A stretch of 64,000 nucleotides of DNA from an uncultured SAR116 cluster alpha proteobacterium (lineage in GTDB: Bacteria; Pseudomonadota; Alphaproteobacteria; Puniceispirillales; Marisalimonadaceae): positions 1-64,000 of the forward strand of contig CACNRW010000009.1 in NCBI GenBank assembly GCA_902622875.1, given 5' to 3'. Numbering within the stretch: the stretch's first letter is position 1; every line of letters begins with the position of its first letter. The notes beneath the pieces were generated by a model. That model searched no databases, was not told the DNA's origin, and was given only the letters and a program-made list of their open reading frames with translations. The position numbers and the translations under genes were made by a program. Positions 38,034 to 47,423 of the stretch are shown in pieces.

Positions 38034-39398
38034 TTACCAAGCAGTAATAGAACTTTTTAATTTTCTATATCCGTCTATAAAACCAGGTCTATTATATCCA
38101 TATATTTCATCAAACGCGTTAAGAGCATTGTCTAGCCACTTTTTAAGTTCTGTATTCTTGGGATTAGCGTCTATATATGCGTCTCTTATTAGTACAAAGT
38201 GAATTCTAGGATCATATGGTTTTTTTGTTCCCCCCACGGTCTCATCTCCATCAAGAAGTCTCAATAACATCGCATCAGCAGATCCTAAGGTTTGTTCGTG
38301 TATAGGTGAACCTTCCATTCTATACATGACTGATGTCATATCTCTACCATTTCCTGTTTTATAACCCATCGACTGCCAAGCCAAATCCATTCTTAGATCA
38401 CTTTTTACATAATCAAGCACTTTTTGCCCAAATTCCCTAAGAGGATCTGAAATATCTGCTAACAAGTCAGTCAATCTATCTCCATCTAAGTCTGTTGCTA
38501 GGACAATGCATTCTTGATTATTAATTATATCCCATACTAATAAACCATAATTTGTGTCTGCAATGTGTTGTTCAATTTTACCTGACCAATTTCCCATACC
38601 TTCTTTGAAGTCTTTAGGTAGTAGAGAAATTATTTTATCAATATTTGTTTTATGTTCTTGATATGCATTTACAGCCCATTTCCTACCAATTTCAAATTTT
38701 GTACCCTCAAGTAACCAAATAAGAAGGCCTGCATTTATACCATCCTCCATAGCCTGAGTAGGTTTGAAAGCTACTCTTCCCAATTTTCCAGTGTCATTAA
38801 CCATTTTTAGAAAAAGGCGACATGCATAAGCCATTTGTACTCCGGGCGTATTCATTTCAGTATGAACAATGCCCGTTTTCTCATTTACATTAAACTTAGA
38901 TTTATCTTGCGAATAAGGTAGACAGGGCATACATCTTACTACTGTTATAGGGCCGTATGGACGAACATTGCAATACACACCTGCCTGAGTTCTTAAGGGA
39001 GCATTTCCAGACTTACCCATAACAACCACTTTTTTTCCTGTTTCATCATTAACGTAAGCATCACCAGCAGTAGACCATTTGATTGAAGTGTTTTTCATAT
39101 TTCCAAACCAACTTAAAGCCTCTAGTTTTGTATCATGACGGATTTGAGACCACATCGGCACAGCATAAAAAGGAAGATTTAAAATATCAGCAGCTGCAAT
39201 AGTTCCTAATAATGCATAGGCATCAGTTAATGAATGACATATTGGTTTTACAATTCCGTCGTGCTTTCCACCCTTCCACACTGTAGCATTTGGATAGCCA
39301 TTTGGTCTTATTTCAGTTTCTTGATATAGATTACTTAGATAGGATTTTAAGTCACCGCCTTCAGCTTCTATCTTAGCTATCTTTATTAAATCTAACAT
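38034..39398 (-). CDS. Conserved-looking protein of unknown function, 454 residues
   Basis: I do not recognise the family. The protein is soluble, with no signal peptide or membrane span. Notable features are HDGIVKPICHSLTDAYALLGTIAAADILNL (about 46-74, partly helical), a CxxC pair in RCMPCLPYSQDKS (C156, C159), an acidic DLDGDR at 303-308 that could bind a metal, and several tryptophans. Residue use matches the surrounding housekeeping genes, so it does not look foreign. AGGGA lies six bases before the ATG. It is convergent with the aminotransferase (5 bases between stops), so a link with it is not implied by an operon. Confidence 0.75.
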   Translation of the reverse strand: MLDLIKIAKIEAEGGDLKSYLSNLYQETEIRPNGYPNATVWKGGKHDGIVKPICHSLTDAYALLGTIAAADILNLPFYAVPMWSQIRHDTKLEALSWFGNMKNTSIKWSTAGDAYVNDETGKKVVVMGKSGNAPLRTQAGVYCNVRPYGPITVVRCMPCLPYSQDKSKFNVNEKTGIVHTEMNTPGVQMAYACRLFLKMVNDTGKLGRVAFKPTQAMEDGINAGLLIWLLEGTKFEIGRKWAVNAYQEHKTNIDKIISLLPKDFKEGMGNWSGKIEQHIADTNYGLLVWDIINNQECIVLATDLDGDRLTDLLADISDPLREFGQKVLDYVKSDLRMDLAWQSMGYKTGNGRDMTSVMYRMEGSPIHEQTLGSADAMLLRLLDGDETVGGTKKPYDPRIHFVLIRDAYIDANPKNTELKKWLDNALNAFDEIYGYNRPGFIDGYRKLKSSITAW

Positions 39399-39477
39399 AT
39401 TTTTCCCTTATTACTTTTTTGAAACGTTATTTTGAAATGGTTATTATTATTTATACATACATAAATTATTTGATTAT

Positions 39478-40038
39478 TTAAATATTTTTTAGAAAAATTT
39501 TGAGAGTCTTTATATCTTTTATTTCTTCAAAATATTTCAAATTATTTCGGCCCATATATTGTTCTTCAATTATGTGGTTTATTAAATTAATAAGAGGATT
39601 CCAATACCCATTAAAATTAATTATACCTACATTTTTGTTTTTAATTTGATTTAATTGGCACCATGTTAAAACTTCAAAACATTCATCTAATGTTCCAATT
39701 CCACCTGGTAAAACTAAAAAACCATCAGATTTGTTATACATAAGTTTTTTTCTTTGATGCATAGTCTTGGTCTTAATTAGTTTAGTATTAAAAATTTTAG
39801 AGTGAGGTGGGCTTAAAAGATCTTTATTTAATAAAAAATTTGGGATAATACCTGTTGTTTTTGCACCATTTTGTGTTCCTGATAATGCAACTGCTCCCAT
39901 AATACCATTCTCACCACCACCAAAAATTATATTTAAATTATTTTCAGCAATTATTTTACCAATGATTTTGGCTGCTTTTTCATTTTCTATGTTTTTTCCA
40001 GAAACAGAACCACCAAAAATACAAACATTTTTTTTCAA
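39478..40038 (-). CDS. LOG-family protein (TIGR00730; putative nucleotide 5'-monophosphate phosphoribohydrolase)
   Basis: A 186-residue Rossmann-like protein of the LOG/YvdD family, which cleaves ribose-5-phosphate from nucleoside monophosphates; plant members activate cytokinins. It has VCIFGGSVSG, FGGGENGIMGAVALSG, MHQRKKLMYNKSDGFLVLPGG and GGIGTLDECFEVLTW, which include the PGGxGTxxE active-site motif. The start is a TTG at 40038 with GGAG close upstream. Bacterial substrate and role are unclear. Confidence 0.88.
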   Translation of the reverse strand: MKKNVCIFGGSVSGKNIENEKAAKIIGKIIAENNLNIIFGGGENGIMGAVALSGTQNGAKTTGIIPNFLLNKDLLSPPHSKIFNTKLIKTKTMHQRKKLMYNKSDGFLVLPGGIGTLDECFEVLTWCQLNQIKNKNVGIINFNGYWNPLINLINHIIEEQYMGRNNLKYFEEIKDIKTLKIFLKNI

Positions 40039-40129
40039 GACTACTCCAATTTAATTACAAATAATTAAAAATTGTATGTTAATTTCATTTATTTTAATGT
40101 AATAAAATTAAATAATCTAAGGTTTTTTT

Positions 40130-41158
40130 ATGAAATTTTCAAAAGTAGTTTATTTTTTATTAGTAGGGACAGTACTAGCTATTGTAGCTTTACTAATTGT
40201 TTTTTATCAACAAGATACTGAAGAAAAAAAAGAGGTAATTGTTCCTCTAGTCAAAGAGATTGTTGACGCAAAACCAATAGAAATCAAACCTACAACAAGA
40301 AATCAAACTGCAGAAACTATAAAACTTGAAGTGGTTAGAGTAAGGCCAGATGGAAGTCTTGTTATTGCTGGCAAGGGTTTACCAAATTCTAAAGTGGAAA
40401 TAATTTCTGGCGCACATGTTATTGCAGTAACTACCAGTGACAAAATTGGAGATTTTGTAGCGGTTCCTGAAAAACAGCTTAATGCAGGAGAATATCTTTT
40501 ATCTTTTAGACAAACTACTCAAGATAAGAAAGTTGTTATAGCTAATAAGTCAGTTGCTATAAATGTAACGGGTGGCATAAACGATATTCCTATTGTTGCT
40601 ATAGTTGATAGTGAAGGGAAACTTGGTGCTAAAGTAATACAAGCTCCAGGTTTAAATACAAAAAAAGAAATAAGTAAAGAAAAAGGAATTAATATTAATG
40701 AAGATAAAAGAGATCCATATATAGCAATTTTGGCTATTACTCATGATACAAAGGTAGGACAACTTGTTTTGTCAGGAAAGGCCCACAAAGGAGTACAAAT
40801 AAATGCTGGTTTTTCTGGACAAGAAACCTCTTCCACTAAAATTATTAATGACGAGTGGACCTTATCAATACCTGGTAAGCTTATTGCGGGTAAACAAAAG
40901 GTTTTTGCAGTTCTATTAGGAAAAGATGGTAAGGTTTTAACCGAAAATTCAATTATAATCAGTGGAAAAACGGTTCAAAATGCTAATGGTAAAACTTTTG
41001 TAGTTGTCCAAAAAGGAGATGCTCTATGGAATATAGCTTATCAAAGACTTGGGGTTGGGAATCGTTATATCGATATTGTAAATCTTAATAAAAATAAAAT
41101 AGTAAATCCTGATTTAATTTATCCAAAACAACTCTTTATTATTCCTAGTAAAAATTAA
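40130..41158 (+). CDS. Membrane-anchored LysM-domain protein
   Basis: A 342-residue envelope protein. An N-terminal helix (about 7-27, VVYFLLVGTVLAIVALLIVFY) anchors it, with the rest outside the cytoplasm. Two beta-rich repeats (about 67-115 and 198-265, each with a GSLVIAGKG or GQLVLSGKA start) look Ig-like. A C-terminal LysM domain (about 292-340, VVQKGDALWNIAYQRLG and YPKQLFIIP) should bind peptidoglycan. Proteins of this layout are common in alphaproteobacteria. AAGG lies eight bases before the ATG. Confidence 0.85.
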   Translation: MKFSKVVYFLLVGTVLAIVALLIVFYQQDTEEKKEVIVPLVKEIVDAKPIEIKPTTRNQTAETIKLEVVRVRPDGSLVIAGKGLPNSKVEIISGAHVIAVTTSDKIGDFVAVPEKQLNAGEYLLSFRQTTQDKKVVIANKSVAINVTGGINDIPIVAIVDSEGKLGAKVIQAPGLNTKKEISKEKGININEDKRDPYIAILAITHDTKVGQLVLSGKAHKGVQINAGFSGQETSSTKIINDEWTLSIPGKLIAGKQKVFAVLLGKDGKVLTENSIIISGKTVQNANGKTFVVVQKGDALWNIAYQRLGVGNRYIDIVNLNKNKIVNPDLIYPKQLFIIPSKN

Positions 41159-41181
41159 GATTAGATATGACGTAAGTATAG

Positions 41182-41802
41182 ATGATTGATTCTCAAATAA
41201 ATAATATTCTAAAACCCACTTTAAGTGAAATAGCAAAATTGTTTATTAAACTAGGTGTAAAAGCAAATCATGTTACTTTTGTAGGATTTTTTTTTGGTAT
41301 TTGCTGCTTGTACTTTATTGTAAACTCCCTATTTATTTATTCTATCATCTTCCTTTTTTTAAACAGATTTTGTGATGGACTAGATGGAGCAATTGCACGT
41401 ATTAAGGGAGAAACTGATATTGGCGCATTTTATGATATTATTTTAGATTTTTTATTTTATTCATCATTTCCTATTGCTTTTATTTTTGTAGATTTAAATA
41501 ATTCTTATTCTGTATGTTTTCTGGTATTAAGTTTTGTTGCAACCCAAACAACTTTTTTGACAACTGCTTGGATTATAGAAAAAAATAAAATTTCAATTTC
41601 AGACGGGCACAAAAAATCTTTTTTTTATTCGGGCGGAATTACGGAAGGTTTTGAGACAATCATATTCTTTACATTGATGTTATTTTTCCATGAATTCTTT
41701 AATTACATTTCATATATTTTTGGTATATTATGTTGGATCACTTTTTTTATGAGAGTGAATTTTGTTAAAAACATTCTAAAAACTAAAAAGATTGTCAATT
41801 AA
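41182..41802 (+). CDS. CDP-alcohol phosphatidyltransferase family protein
   Basis: A 206-residue membrane enzyme that joins a CDP-linked lipid and an alcohol. The signature D-x2-D-G-x2-A-R-x8-G-x3-D-x3-D is clear at FCDGLDGAIARIKGETDIGAFYDIILD (about 66-92). Six hydrophobic segments surround it. The product cannot be named (phosphatidylglycerol phosphate, serine, inositol or other). It begins 23 bases after the LysM gene. Confidence 0.85.
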   Translation: MIDSQINNILKPTLSEIAKLFIKLGVKANHVTFVGFFFGICCLYFIVNSLFIYSIIFLFLNRFCDGLDGAIARIKGETDIGAFYDIILDFLFYSSFPIAFIFVDLNNSYSVCFLVLSFVATQTTFLTTAWIIEKNKISISDGHKKSFFYSGGITEGFETIIFFTLMLFFHEFFNYISYIFGILCWITFFMRVNFVKNILKTKKIVN

Positions 41803-41859
41803 CTATTTTATTTGATAAAAAATTATTTAAATAAAATGAAATTAAATAAGGCCTAGATC

Positions 41860-42240
41860 ATGGTTAATATAAATAAAAAATTAAGTGATGAACAATATAG
41901 AGTTACACAACAACATGGTACAGAGCCGGCTTTTTCTGGCGCTTATTTGGATAACAAAGAAGCAGGAAACTACATCTGTGTTTGTTGTGATACAGTTCTT
42001 TTTTCAAGTAAAACAAAATATGATTCTGGGACAGGATGGCCATCTTTTTTCAAACCTATTTCAGATAATGTGATAGGCAAAAGTATAGATAATTCTTTTT
42101 TTATGCAAAGAACTGAAGTTCATTGTCTAAATTGTAATGCACACCTGGGTCATGTCTTCCAAGATGGACCAGAACCCACAGGATTACGTTATTGCGTAAA
42201 CTCGGCATCTTTAAATTTTAAAAAAATAGAACAAGAATGA
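41860..42240 (+). CDS. msrB: Peptide methionine-R-sulfoxide reductase MsrB
   Basis: Repairs methionine-R-sulfoxide in proteins. The 126-residue protein has the zinc cysteines CVCCD and [12 protein letters not shown], the [18 protein letters not shown] block with the catalytic cysteine in [13 protein letters not shown] lies eight bases before the ATG. It is followed 3 bases later by the AroE-like gene. Confidence 0.95.
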   Translation: MVNINKKLSDEQYRVTQQHGTEPAFSGAYLDNKEAGNYICVCCDTVLFSSKTKYDSGTGWPSFFKPISDNVIGKSIDNSFFMQRTEVHCLNCNAHLGHVFQDGPEPTGLRYCVNSASLNFKKIEQE

Positions 42241-42243
42241 CTA

Positions 42244-43044
42244 ATGTTAGGAACTACTAAAATATATGGTTGTATTGCTGACCCTATTGATCATGTGAAA
42301 GCGCCTACATTATTTACTTCAATTTTTAATAATAAAAAAATTGATGCCGTTATGATACCAATTCATTTAAACGAAGATAATTTGGAAAATGTTATAAGTT
42401 CATTAAAATTAATTGAAAATTTTAAAGGTATGACTGTTACAATTCCTCATAAAGAAAATATATCAAAATTATGTGATTATCTTGAGCCAGACGCAAAATT
42501 TACAGGTGCAGTCAATTGGATTAAATTTGACAAAGACAGAAAATTAATTGGAAATAATTTTGATGGTCAAGGGTTTGTAAATGGTTTTCTTGGACAAAAT
42601 TATTCTTTAAAAAATAAAAGTGTTTGCCTTTTTGGAGCAGGCGGTGCTGCTGTTTCAATAGGCTGTTCTTTAGCTAGTGAACAAATAAAATCTTTAAAAT
42701 TAATTAATAGGGACATAAATAAAGCTATTCATTTGAAAAACAAAATAAATGCTAAATCCAATCTTTTAAACGTAGAGGTTTTCCCAGAAAATGATTATAC
42801 ATTGGCCGGTAGCGATATTATAATAAACGCAACAAGCTTAGGCCTAAAAACAACAGATAAACTACCTTTTGATATAACAAGAACTTCAACTAATGCTGTG
42901 ATTGCTGACATAATTATGCAGCCAGAAGAGACTGAATTATTAAAACATGCAAAATCTTTGGGACGCTCTATTCATTATGGGAAATATATGATAGAAAGTC
43001 AGATCGATTTGGTAGATGATTTTTTAAAATTTGATAAACTGTAG
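42244..43044 (+). CDS. Shikimate dehydrogenase-like (AroE family) oxidoreductase with altered substrate motif
   Basis: A 266-residue member of the shikimate/quinate dehydrogenase family. The catalytic lysine and aspartate are present (VTIPHK, K70; NNFDGQGF, D106) and the cofactor loop is CLFGAGGAAVSIG. The substrate motif normally written H-S-x-S-P reads H-V-K-A-P here (17-21): both serines that contact the shikimate carboxylate are replaced. It therefore may act on a different substrate, as in other AroE-like subfamilies. It ends 8 bases before gcrA. Confidence 0.82.
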   Translation: MLGTTKIYGCIADPIDHVKAPTLFTSIFNNKKIDAVMIPIHLNEDNLENVISSLKLIENFKGMTVTIPHKENISKLCDYLEPDAKFTGAVNWIKFDKDRKLIGNNFDGQGFVNGFLGQNYSLKNKSVCLFGAGGAAVSIGCSLASEQIKSLKLINRDINKAIHLKNKINAKSNLLNVEVFPENDYTLAGSDIIINATSLGLKTTDKLPFDITRTSTNAVIADIIMQPEETELLKHAKSLGRSIHYGKYMIESQIDLVDDFLKFDKL

Positions 43045-43052
43045 GAAATTAT

Positions 43053-43451
43053 ATGGAAAACAATTCGGTTTGGGATAAAAAACAATTAGAAAAATTAATA
43101 AAATTATGGGATGAAGGTTTACCTATTACTAAAATAGGTCTCGAATTAGGTGTTTCAAGAAATGCAATTGCTGGTAAGGCCCACAGACTTGGGCTACCAA
43201 AAAGAAATTCACCAATTTCAAAATCTGGAGATCCCAGAAAGAATAAAATTGATTCTAATCCTGAAACTAATAAAGAACTTCCCCTTAAAATTTCACTTAG
43301 AGAAGTTGAGTGGTCTAGAAATCGTTGTTGTTGGCCAATTGGCGACCCTAAATTGCCAGGTTTTTCTTTTTGTGGCACTTCAATAATGCCAGGACGACCC
43401 TATTGTGAAGAGCACTCTAACTTGGCTTATACTTCTACAAGAGAAAGTTAA
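43053..43451 (+). CDS. gcrA: Cell-cycle regulator GcrA
   Basis: Sigma70-associated regulator that works with CcrM-methylated GANTC sites in Caulobacter. The N-terminal helix-turn-helix (VWDKKQLEKLIKLWDEG then TKIGLELGVSRNAIAGKAHRLGL) is complete. The C-terminal block has CCWPIGDP and FCGTSIMPGRPYCEEHSNLAY with the family cysteines and histidine. GcrA is confined to Alphaproteobacteria, which helps identify the organism. No ccrM gene is in this window. AGGA lies six bases before the ATG. Confidence 0.95.
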   Translation: MENNSVWDKKQLEKLIKLWDEGLPITKIGLELGVSRNAIAGKAHRLGLPKRNSPISKSGDPRKNKIDSNPETNKELPLKISLREVEWSRNRCCWPIGDPKLPGFSFCGTSIMPGRPYCEEHSNLAYTSTRES

Positions 43452-43461
43452 CTAATTTATT

Positions 43462-46062
43462 ATGATGCGGCTTATTAAAAAGCGATCTGATTATAAGCCT
43501 TTAAAATGGTTACCTGAAGAAACTAATCTTGAATTTTTAATTTTTGAAGATTACACAATAGTAAAATCTAAAATTATATTTAAAAAAAATAAATCAAAAG
43601 CAATTAAAAACTTTAGTTTAAATAATAAAATAGAATTAAATGGGTTAGATTTAATTACAAAAAAGTTTTTATTAATTATTGATGAAATTGAAAAGATTAA
43701 CATAAAAATTGAAAATTCAAAACAAAATAATGAAATTGTTTCAATACCCATTCCAGAAAATGCGAATTCACTAAAAATTTACACTGAAGTTAAAATTTTT
43801 CCTAGAGATAACGCTTCTTTGGAAGGATTATATGAAACTAATAATATGTTTTGCACTCAATGTGAACCAGAAGGATTTAGAAAAATAACGTGGTTTCCAG
43901 ACAGACCAGATTGTTTAAGTAAATTTACTGTTAAAATTGAGGCTTCAAATAAATTTAATACTTTAATTTCAAATGGTAATTTGATTGAAGAAGGATCCAA
44001 AAAAAATCAAAGACATTTTAAACTTTGGCATGATCCTCATCCAAAACCTTCATATTTATTCGCTTTAGTAGTTGGTAATTTAGAATTTTATGAATCTAGT
44101 TTTACAACTGTTTCAAATAGAAAGGTTATAATTAAAATATTTACTGAACTTGGGAATAAATCTCTTACAAAATATGCAATGAAAAGCCTGAAAAATGCAA
44201 TGAGTTGGGATGAAAAAAAATATGGATTAGAATATGATTTGGATACTTTTATGATAGTTGCAGTAAGCCATTTCAACATGGGAGCAATGGAAAATAAAGG
44301 CTTAAATATTTTTAATTCAAAATTTATTCTTGCTGACTATAAAACGGCTACAGATAGAGATTTTAAAAACATTGAAGCTATTGTTGCACATGAATATTTT
44401 CATAACTGGACCGGCAATCGAATTACTTGTAGGGATTGGTTCCAACTAACTTTAAAGGAAGGATTAACAGTTTTTAGAGATCAAGAGTTTTCTGCAGATA
44501 TGAATCAAAAAGGAGTTAAAAGAATAGAAGATGTTTTACTCTTGAGAACTATACAATTTCCTGAAGATGCTGGTTCCAATTGTCATCCAATAAGGCCGGA
44601 AAGTTATCTTGAGATTAATAATTTTTATACACCTACTGTATATGAAAAAGGTGCAGAGATTATTCGAATGATATTCAATTACCTTGGTGAAAAGCGTTTT
44701 AGAAAAGGAATGGATGTTTACTTTAATAGTTATGATGGCAAAGCAGTAACGTGTGAAAATTTTATAGATGCTCTTGCTAAGGGCAGTAAATTGGATTTAA
44801 AAATATTCAAAAAATGGTACTCTCAATCAGGGACACCAACCGTAAAGATTTCCAGAGAGATAAAAAGTTTTGGGATAAAGCTTAATTTTTTTCAACGAAT
44901 AAATGTAAAAAAAACTACTCTACCACTACCCATTAAAATATCTTTTTTAAATGAAGAAGGAAATTTTGTTAAATTTAAATTAAATAATTCAAAATTAAGT
45001 TATGAACATGTTTATTTATTAACTAAATCTGAAGATAGTGTTAAAGCAACTGTGAATGAAATAAACCTTGTACCCTCGCTTTTAAGAGAGTTTTCTGCTC
45101 CAGTAATATTAGAAACTGACTTAAATATTAATGAATATATCCACATACTTAAATTTGACAATGATTCTTTTAATAGATGGGATGCAATTCAAAATTTATA
45201 TTTAGATTGTTTTCGTAATAAATCTACAGTTAAGTCTCTTACTAAATCATTAAAAGATTTATTATTAGATAAAACCATTGATTTTTCTTTAATGGCCCTT
45301 TTTCTGGAATTGCCATCCAGAAATTCATATGAGAACTTTTTAGAAATTGTTGATCCAATTGATCTGTACTTAAGAAAAATAGAACTCATAAAGTCAATTG
45401 CTAAAAATTTGCAAGACACTCTGGAAAAATTAGCATTCAAGATTTTTGATAGTGAAATTGAAAATATTGAATCTGATGGAGAAAGAGCATTGTTAGAAAA
45501 AATACTAAAATATTTAATGTTGATAGACAGTGAAATAGGGACCAAAATTAGTAAAAAAATTGCAACAAGTAGCAATATGACACTTTCTATTGCTGGGTTG
45601 AAGTGTTTATGTTTAAGTAATAAAAAAATAGCATTAAAATATTTAAATAATTTTTATTTGAAATGGAGTAATAATGACTTAGTAATAGAAAAATGGTTTG
45701 AAATGATGTCCTCTTTAAATTTTGACGACGAAGGTATTAATCATATTAAGAAATTAATGGAACATAAATCATTTGATGTTAAAAACCCTAACAAATTAAG
45801 ATCTGTATTAGGCACTTTTCAAAAAGAAAATATCTTACTTTTTCATGCTGAAGATTCATCCGGATATAACTTTGTATCTGAACAAATAAGTATTATTGAT
45901 AAAAAAAATCCTCAAGTGGCAGCTAGATTAATTTTACCGCTTACAAGATTTAAACATTATAATGAAGATAGAAAAAATAAAATTAGAAAGGTACTAAAAA
46001 ACATTTCTGACCAAAAGCCCTCAAATGATTTGTTAGAGATTATTGAAAAAGCTTTAATTTGA
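43462..46062 (+). CDS. pepN: Aminopeptidase N (M1 family)
   Basis: Zinc aminopeptidase of 866 residues, the length of the PepN (E. coli-type) subgroup. It has the exopeptidase motif FNMGAMENKGLNIF, the zinc motif HEYFHNWTGNR with the distant glutamate in LKEGLTVFRDQEF, and a helical C-terminal domain. No signal peptide, so it is cytoplasmic. Its last 9 bases overlap the convergent DEAD-box gene. Confidence 0.96.
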   Translation: MMRLIKKRSDYKPLKWLPEETNLEFLIFEDYTIVKSKIIFKKNKSKAIKNFSLNNKIELNGLDLITKKFLLIIDEIEKINIKIENSKQNNEIVSIPIPENANSLKIYTEVKIFPRDNASLEGLYETNNMFCTQCEPEGFRKITWFPDRPDCLSKFTVKIEASNKFNTLISNGNLIEEGSKKNQRHFKLWHDPHPKPSYLFALVVGNLEFYESSFTTVSNRKVIIKIFTELGNKSLTKYAMKSLKNAMSWDEKKYGLEYDLDTFMIVAVSHFNMGAMENKGLNIFNSKFILADYKTATDRDFKNIEAIVAHEYFHNWTGNRITCRDWFQLTLKEGLTVFRDQEFSADMNQKGVKRIEDVLLLRTIQFPEDAGSNCHPIRPESYLEINNFYTPTVYEKGAEIIRMIFNYLGEKRFRKGMDVYFNSYDGKAVTCENFIDALAKGSKLDLKIFKKWYSQSGTPTVKISREIKSFGIKLNFFQRINVKKTTLPLPIKISFLNEEGNFVKFKLNNSKLSYEHVYLLTKSEDSVKATVNEINLVPSLLREFSAPVILETDLNINEYIHILKFDNDSFNRWDAIQNLYLDCFRNKSTVKSLTKSLKDLLLDKTIDFSLMALFLELPSRNSYENFLEIVDPIDLYLRKIELIKSIAKNLQDTLEKLAFKIFDSEIENIESDGERALLEKILKYLMLIDSEIGTKISKKIATSSNMTLSIAGLKCLCLSNKKIALKYLNNFYLKWSNNDLVIEKWFEMMSSLNFDDEGINHIKKLMEHKSFDVKNPNKLRSVLGTFQKENILLFHAEDSSGYNFVSEQISIIDKKNPQVAARLILPLTRFKHYNEDRKNKIRKVLKNISDQKPSNDLLEIIEKALI

Positions 46063-47343
46063 TTTTTTTTTGGTCAAAAATTCAGGAATTAAACCACTTT
46101 CTTTGAAATTTAGAAAATTTTCAACTGGCAGTAATTTAAATTTATGATTATGTTTAGTGTTTTTCTTATTTAAATTTATATTAGACTTTTTATGTTCTAT
46201 TGTAAATTTATGTTTTTTAAAATTTATGTCTTTTAGATTTAACTTTTTTATTTTCTGTTTTATTAGTTTTTCTATCAACAAAATATTTTTTTCGTCTTTT
46301 TCATTAAATATAGTATACGCAATACCTTTTTTCCCTGCTCTTCCAGTTCTTCCTATACGATGAACATAATCTTCAGGATTGTTTGGGACGTCATAATTAA
46401 AAACATGACTCAAATCTTTAATGTCAATTCCTCTTGCTGCCACGTCAGATGCAACAAGAATATCAGCAGACTTACTTTTAAACTCTTCAAGAGAATTGGT
46501 TCTTGAACTTTGATCCATATCACCGTGAAGACAAACTGTCCTATAATTATTTTTTTTTAAAAATGTATTTACTTTATTAATATCATTTTTTTTATTACAA
46601 AAAATTACTGCGCTTATAAATGAATCAATATCTAATAAAGTTTTAAGATCATCCAATTTATTTTTATTATGCGATTGAAAAAAATAACTGTCTATATTCG
46701 AAGAGGTTGATGAAAAAGGGTGAACTGATATTTCTTTTGGATTAATTAACAAGTTTTTACCAATACTCATTATTTCATTAGATAGGGTTGCAGAAAAAAA
46801 TAAAGTTTGTCTGATTTTTGGTAATAATTTGTTTATTTTCATAATATCGGGAATGAAACCCATATCCAACATTCGATCAGCTTCGTCTATTATAAGTATT
46901 TTTATGTCTTTTATTATAACTTTACCTCGTTCCATATGATCTAAAAGTCTACCAGGGGTTGCTATTAGTGCATCAACACCCTTAGCTAATTTATTATCTT
47001 GCTCAGCGAATGAGACACCACCAATTAATAAAGCCATTTGAAGCTTAAGAAATTTATTGATAAAATTAAACTCTTCAGCAACTTGCATGGCTAACTCTCT
47101 TGTAGGGGCTAATATAAGGGACCTAGGCATTCTTGACTTTGACTTTCCACAATTTAACATTTCTGCTAAAGGCATAACAAAAGAACCGGTTTTACCAGTC
47201 CCAGTTTGTGCGCAACCTAATATATCTCTTCCCATTAAGATATGCGGTATGGCTTTTTTTTGAATTTCTGTAGGATTTTTATAACCTTTTTCATTGATAG
47301 CAGATATTATTTCTTTGCATAAGCCTAGTTCATCAAAATTCAC
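46054..47343 (-). CDS. DEAD-box RNA helicase (RhlE-type)
   Basis: ATP-dependent RNA helicase of 429 residues. Motifs in order: Q motif (NPTEIQKKAIPHIL), I (AQTGTGKT), Ia (PTRELAMQV), DEAD (IIDEADRMLDMGF), SAT (FFSATLS), and VI (HRIGRTGRAG). A lysine-rich C-terminal tail follows. The RMLDMGF pattern fits RhlE/DeaD-like proteins; which one is not clear. The start is a GTG at 47343 with AAGGA six bases upstream. It is probably important for RNA folding in the cold. Confidence 0.92.
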   Translation of the reverse strand: MNFDELGLCKEIISAINEKGYKNPTEIQKKAIPHILMGRDILGCAQTGTGKTGSFVMPLAEMLNCGKSKSRMPRSLILAPTRELAMQVAEEFNFINKFLKLQMALLIGGVSFAEQDNKLAKGVDALIATPGRLLDHMERGKVIIKDIKILIIDEADRMLDMGFIPDIMKINKLLPKIRQTLFFSATLSNEIMSIGKNLLINPKEISVHPFSSTSSNIDSYFFQSHNKNKLDDLKTLLDIDSFISAVIFCNKKNDINKVNTFLKKNNYRTVCLHGDMDQSSRTNSLEEFKSKSADILVASDVAARGIDIKDLSHVFNYDVPNNPEDYVHRIGRTGRAGKKGIAYTIFNEKDEKNILLIEKLIKQKIKKLNLKDINFKKHKFTIEHKKSNINLNKKNTKHNHKFKLLPVENFLNFKESGLIPEFLTKKKSN

Positions 47344-47423
47344 GTCTTTTCCTTACATATTAATTATAATCTATTTACTTAAATTTATTAATTGTCACAT
47401 TGAACCATCTCTAAGTTAATTAT

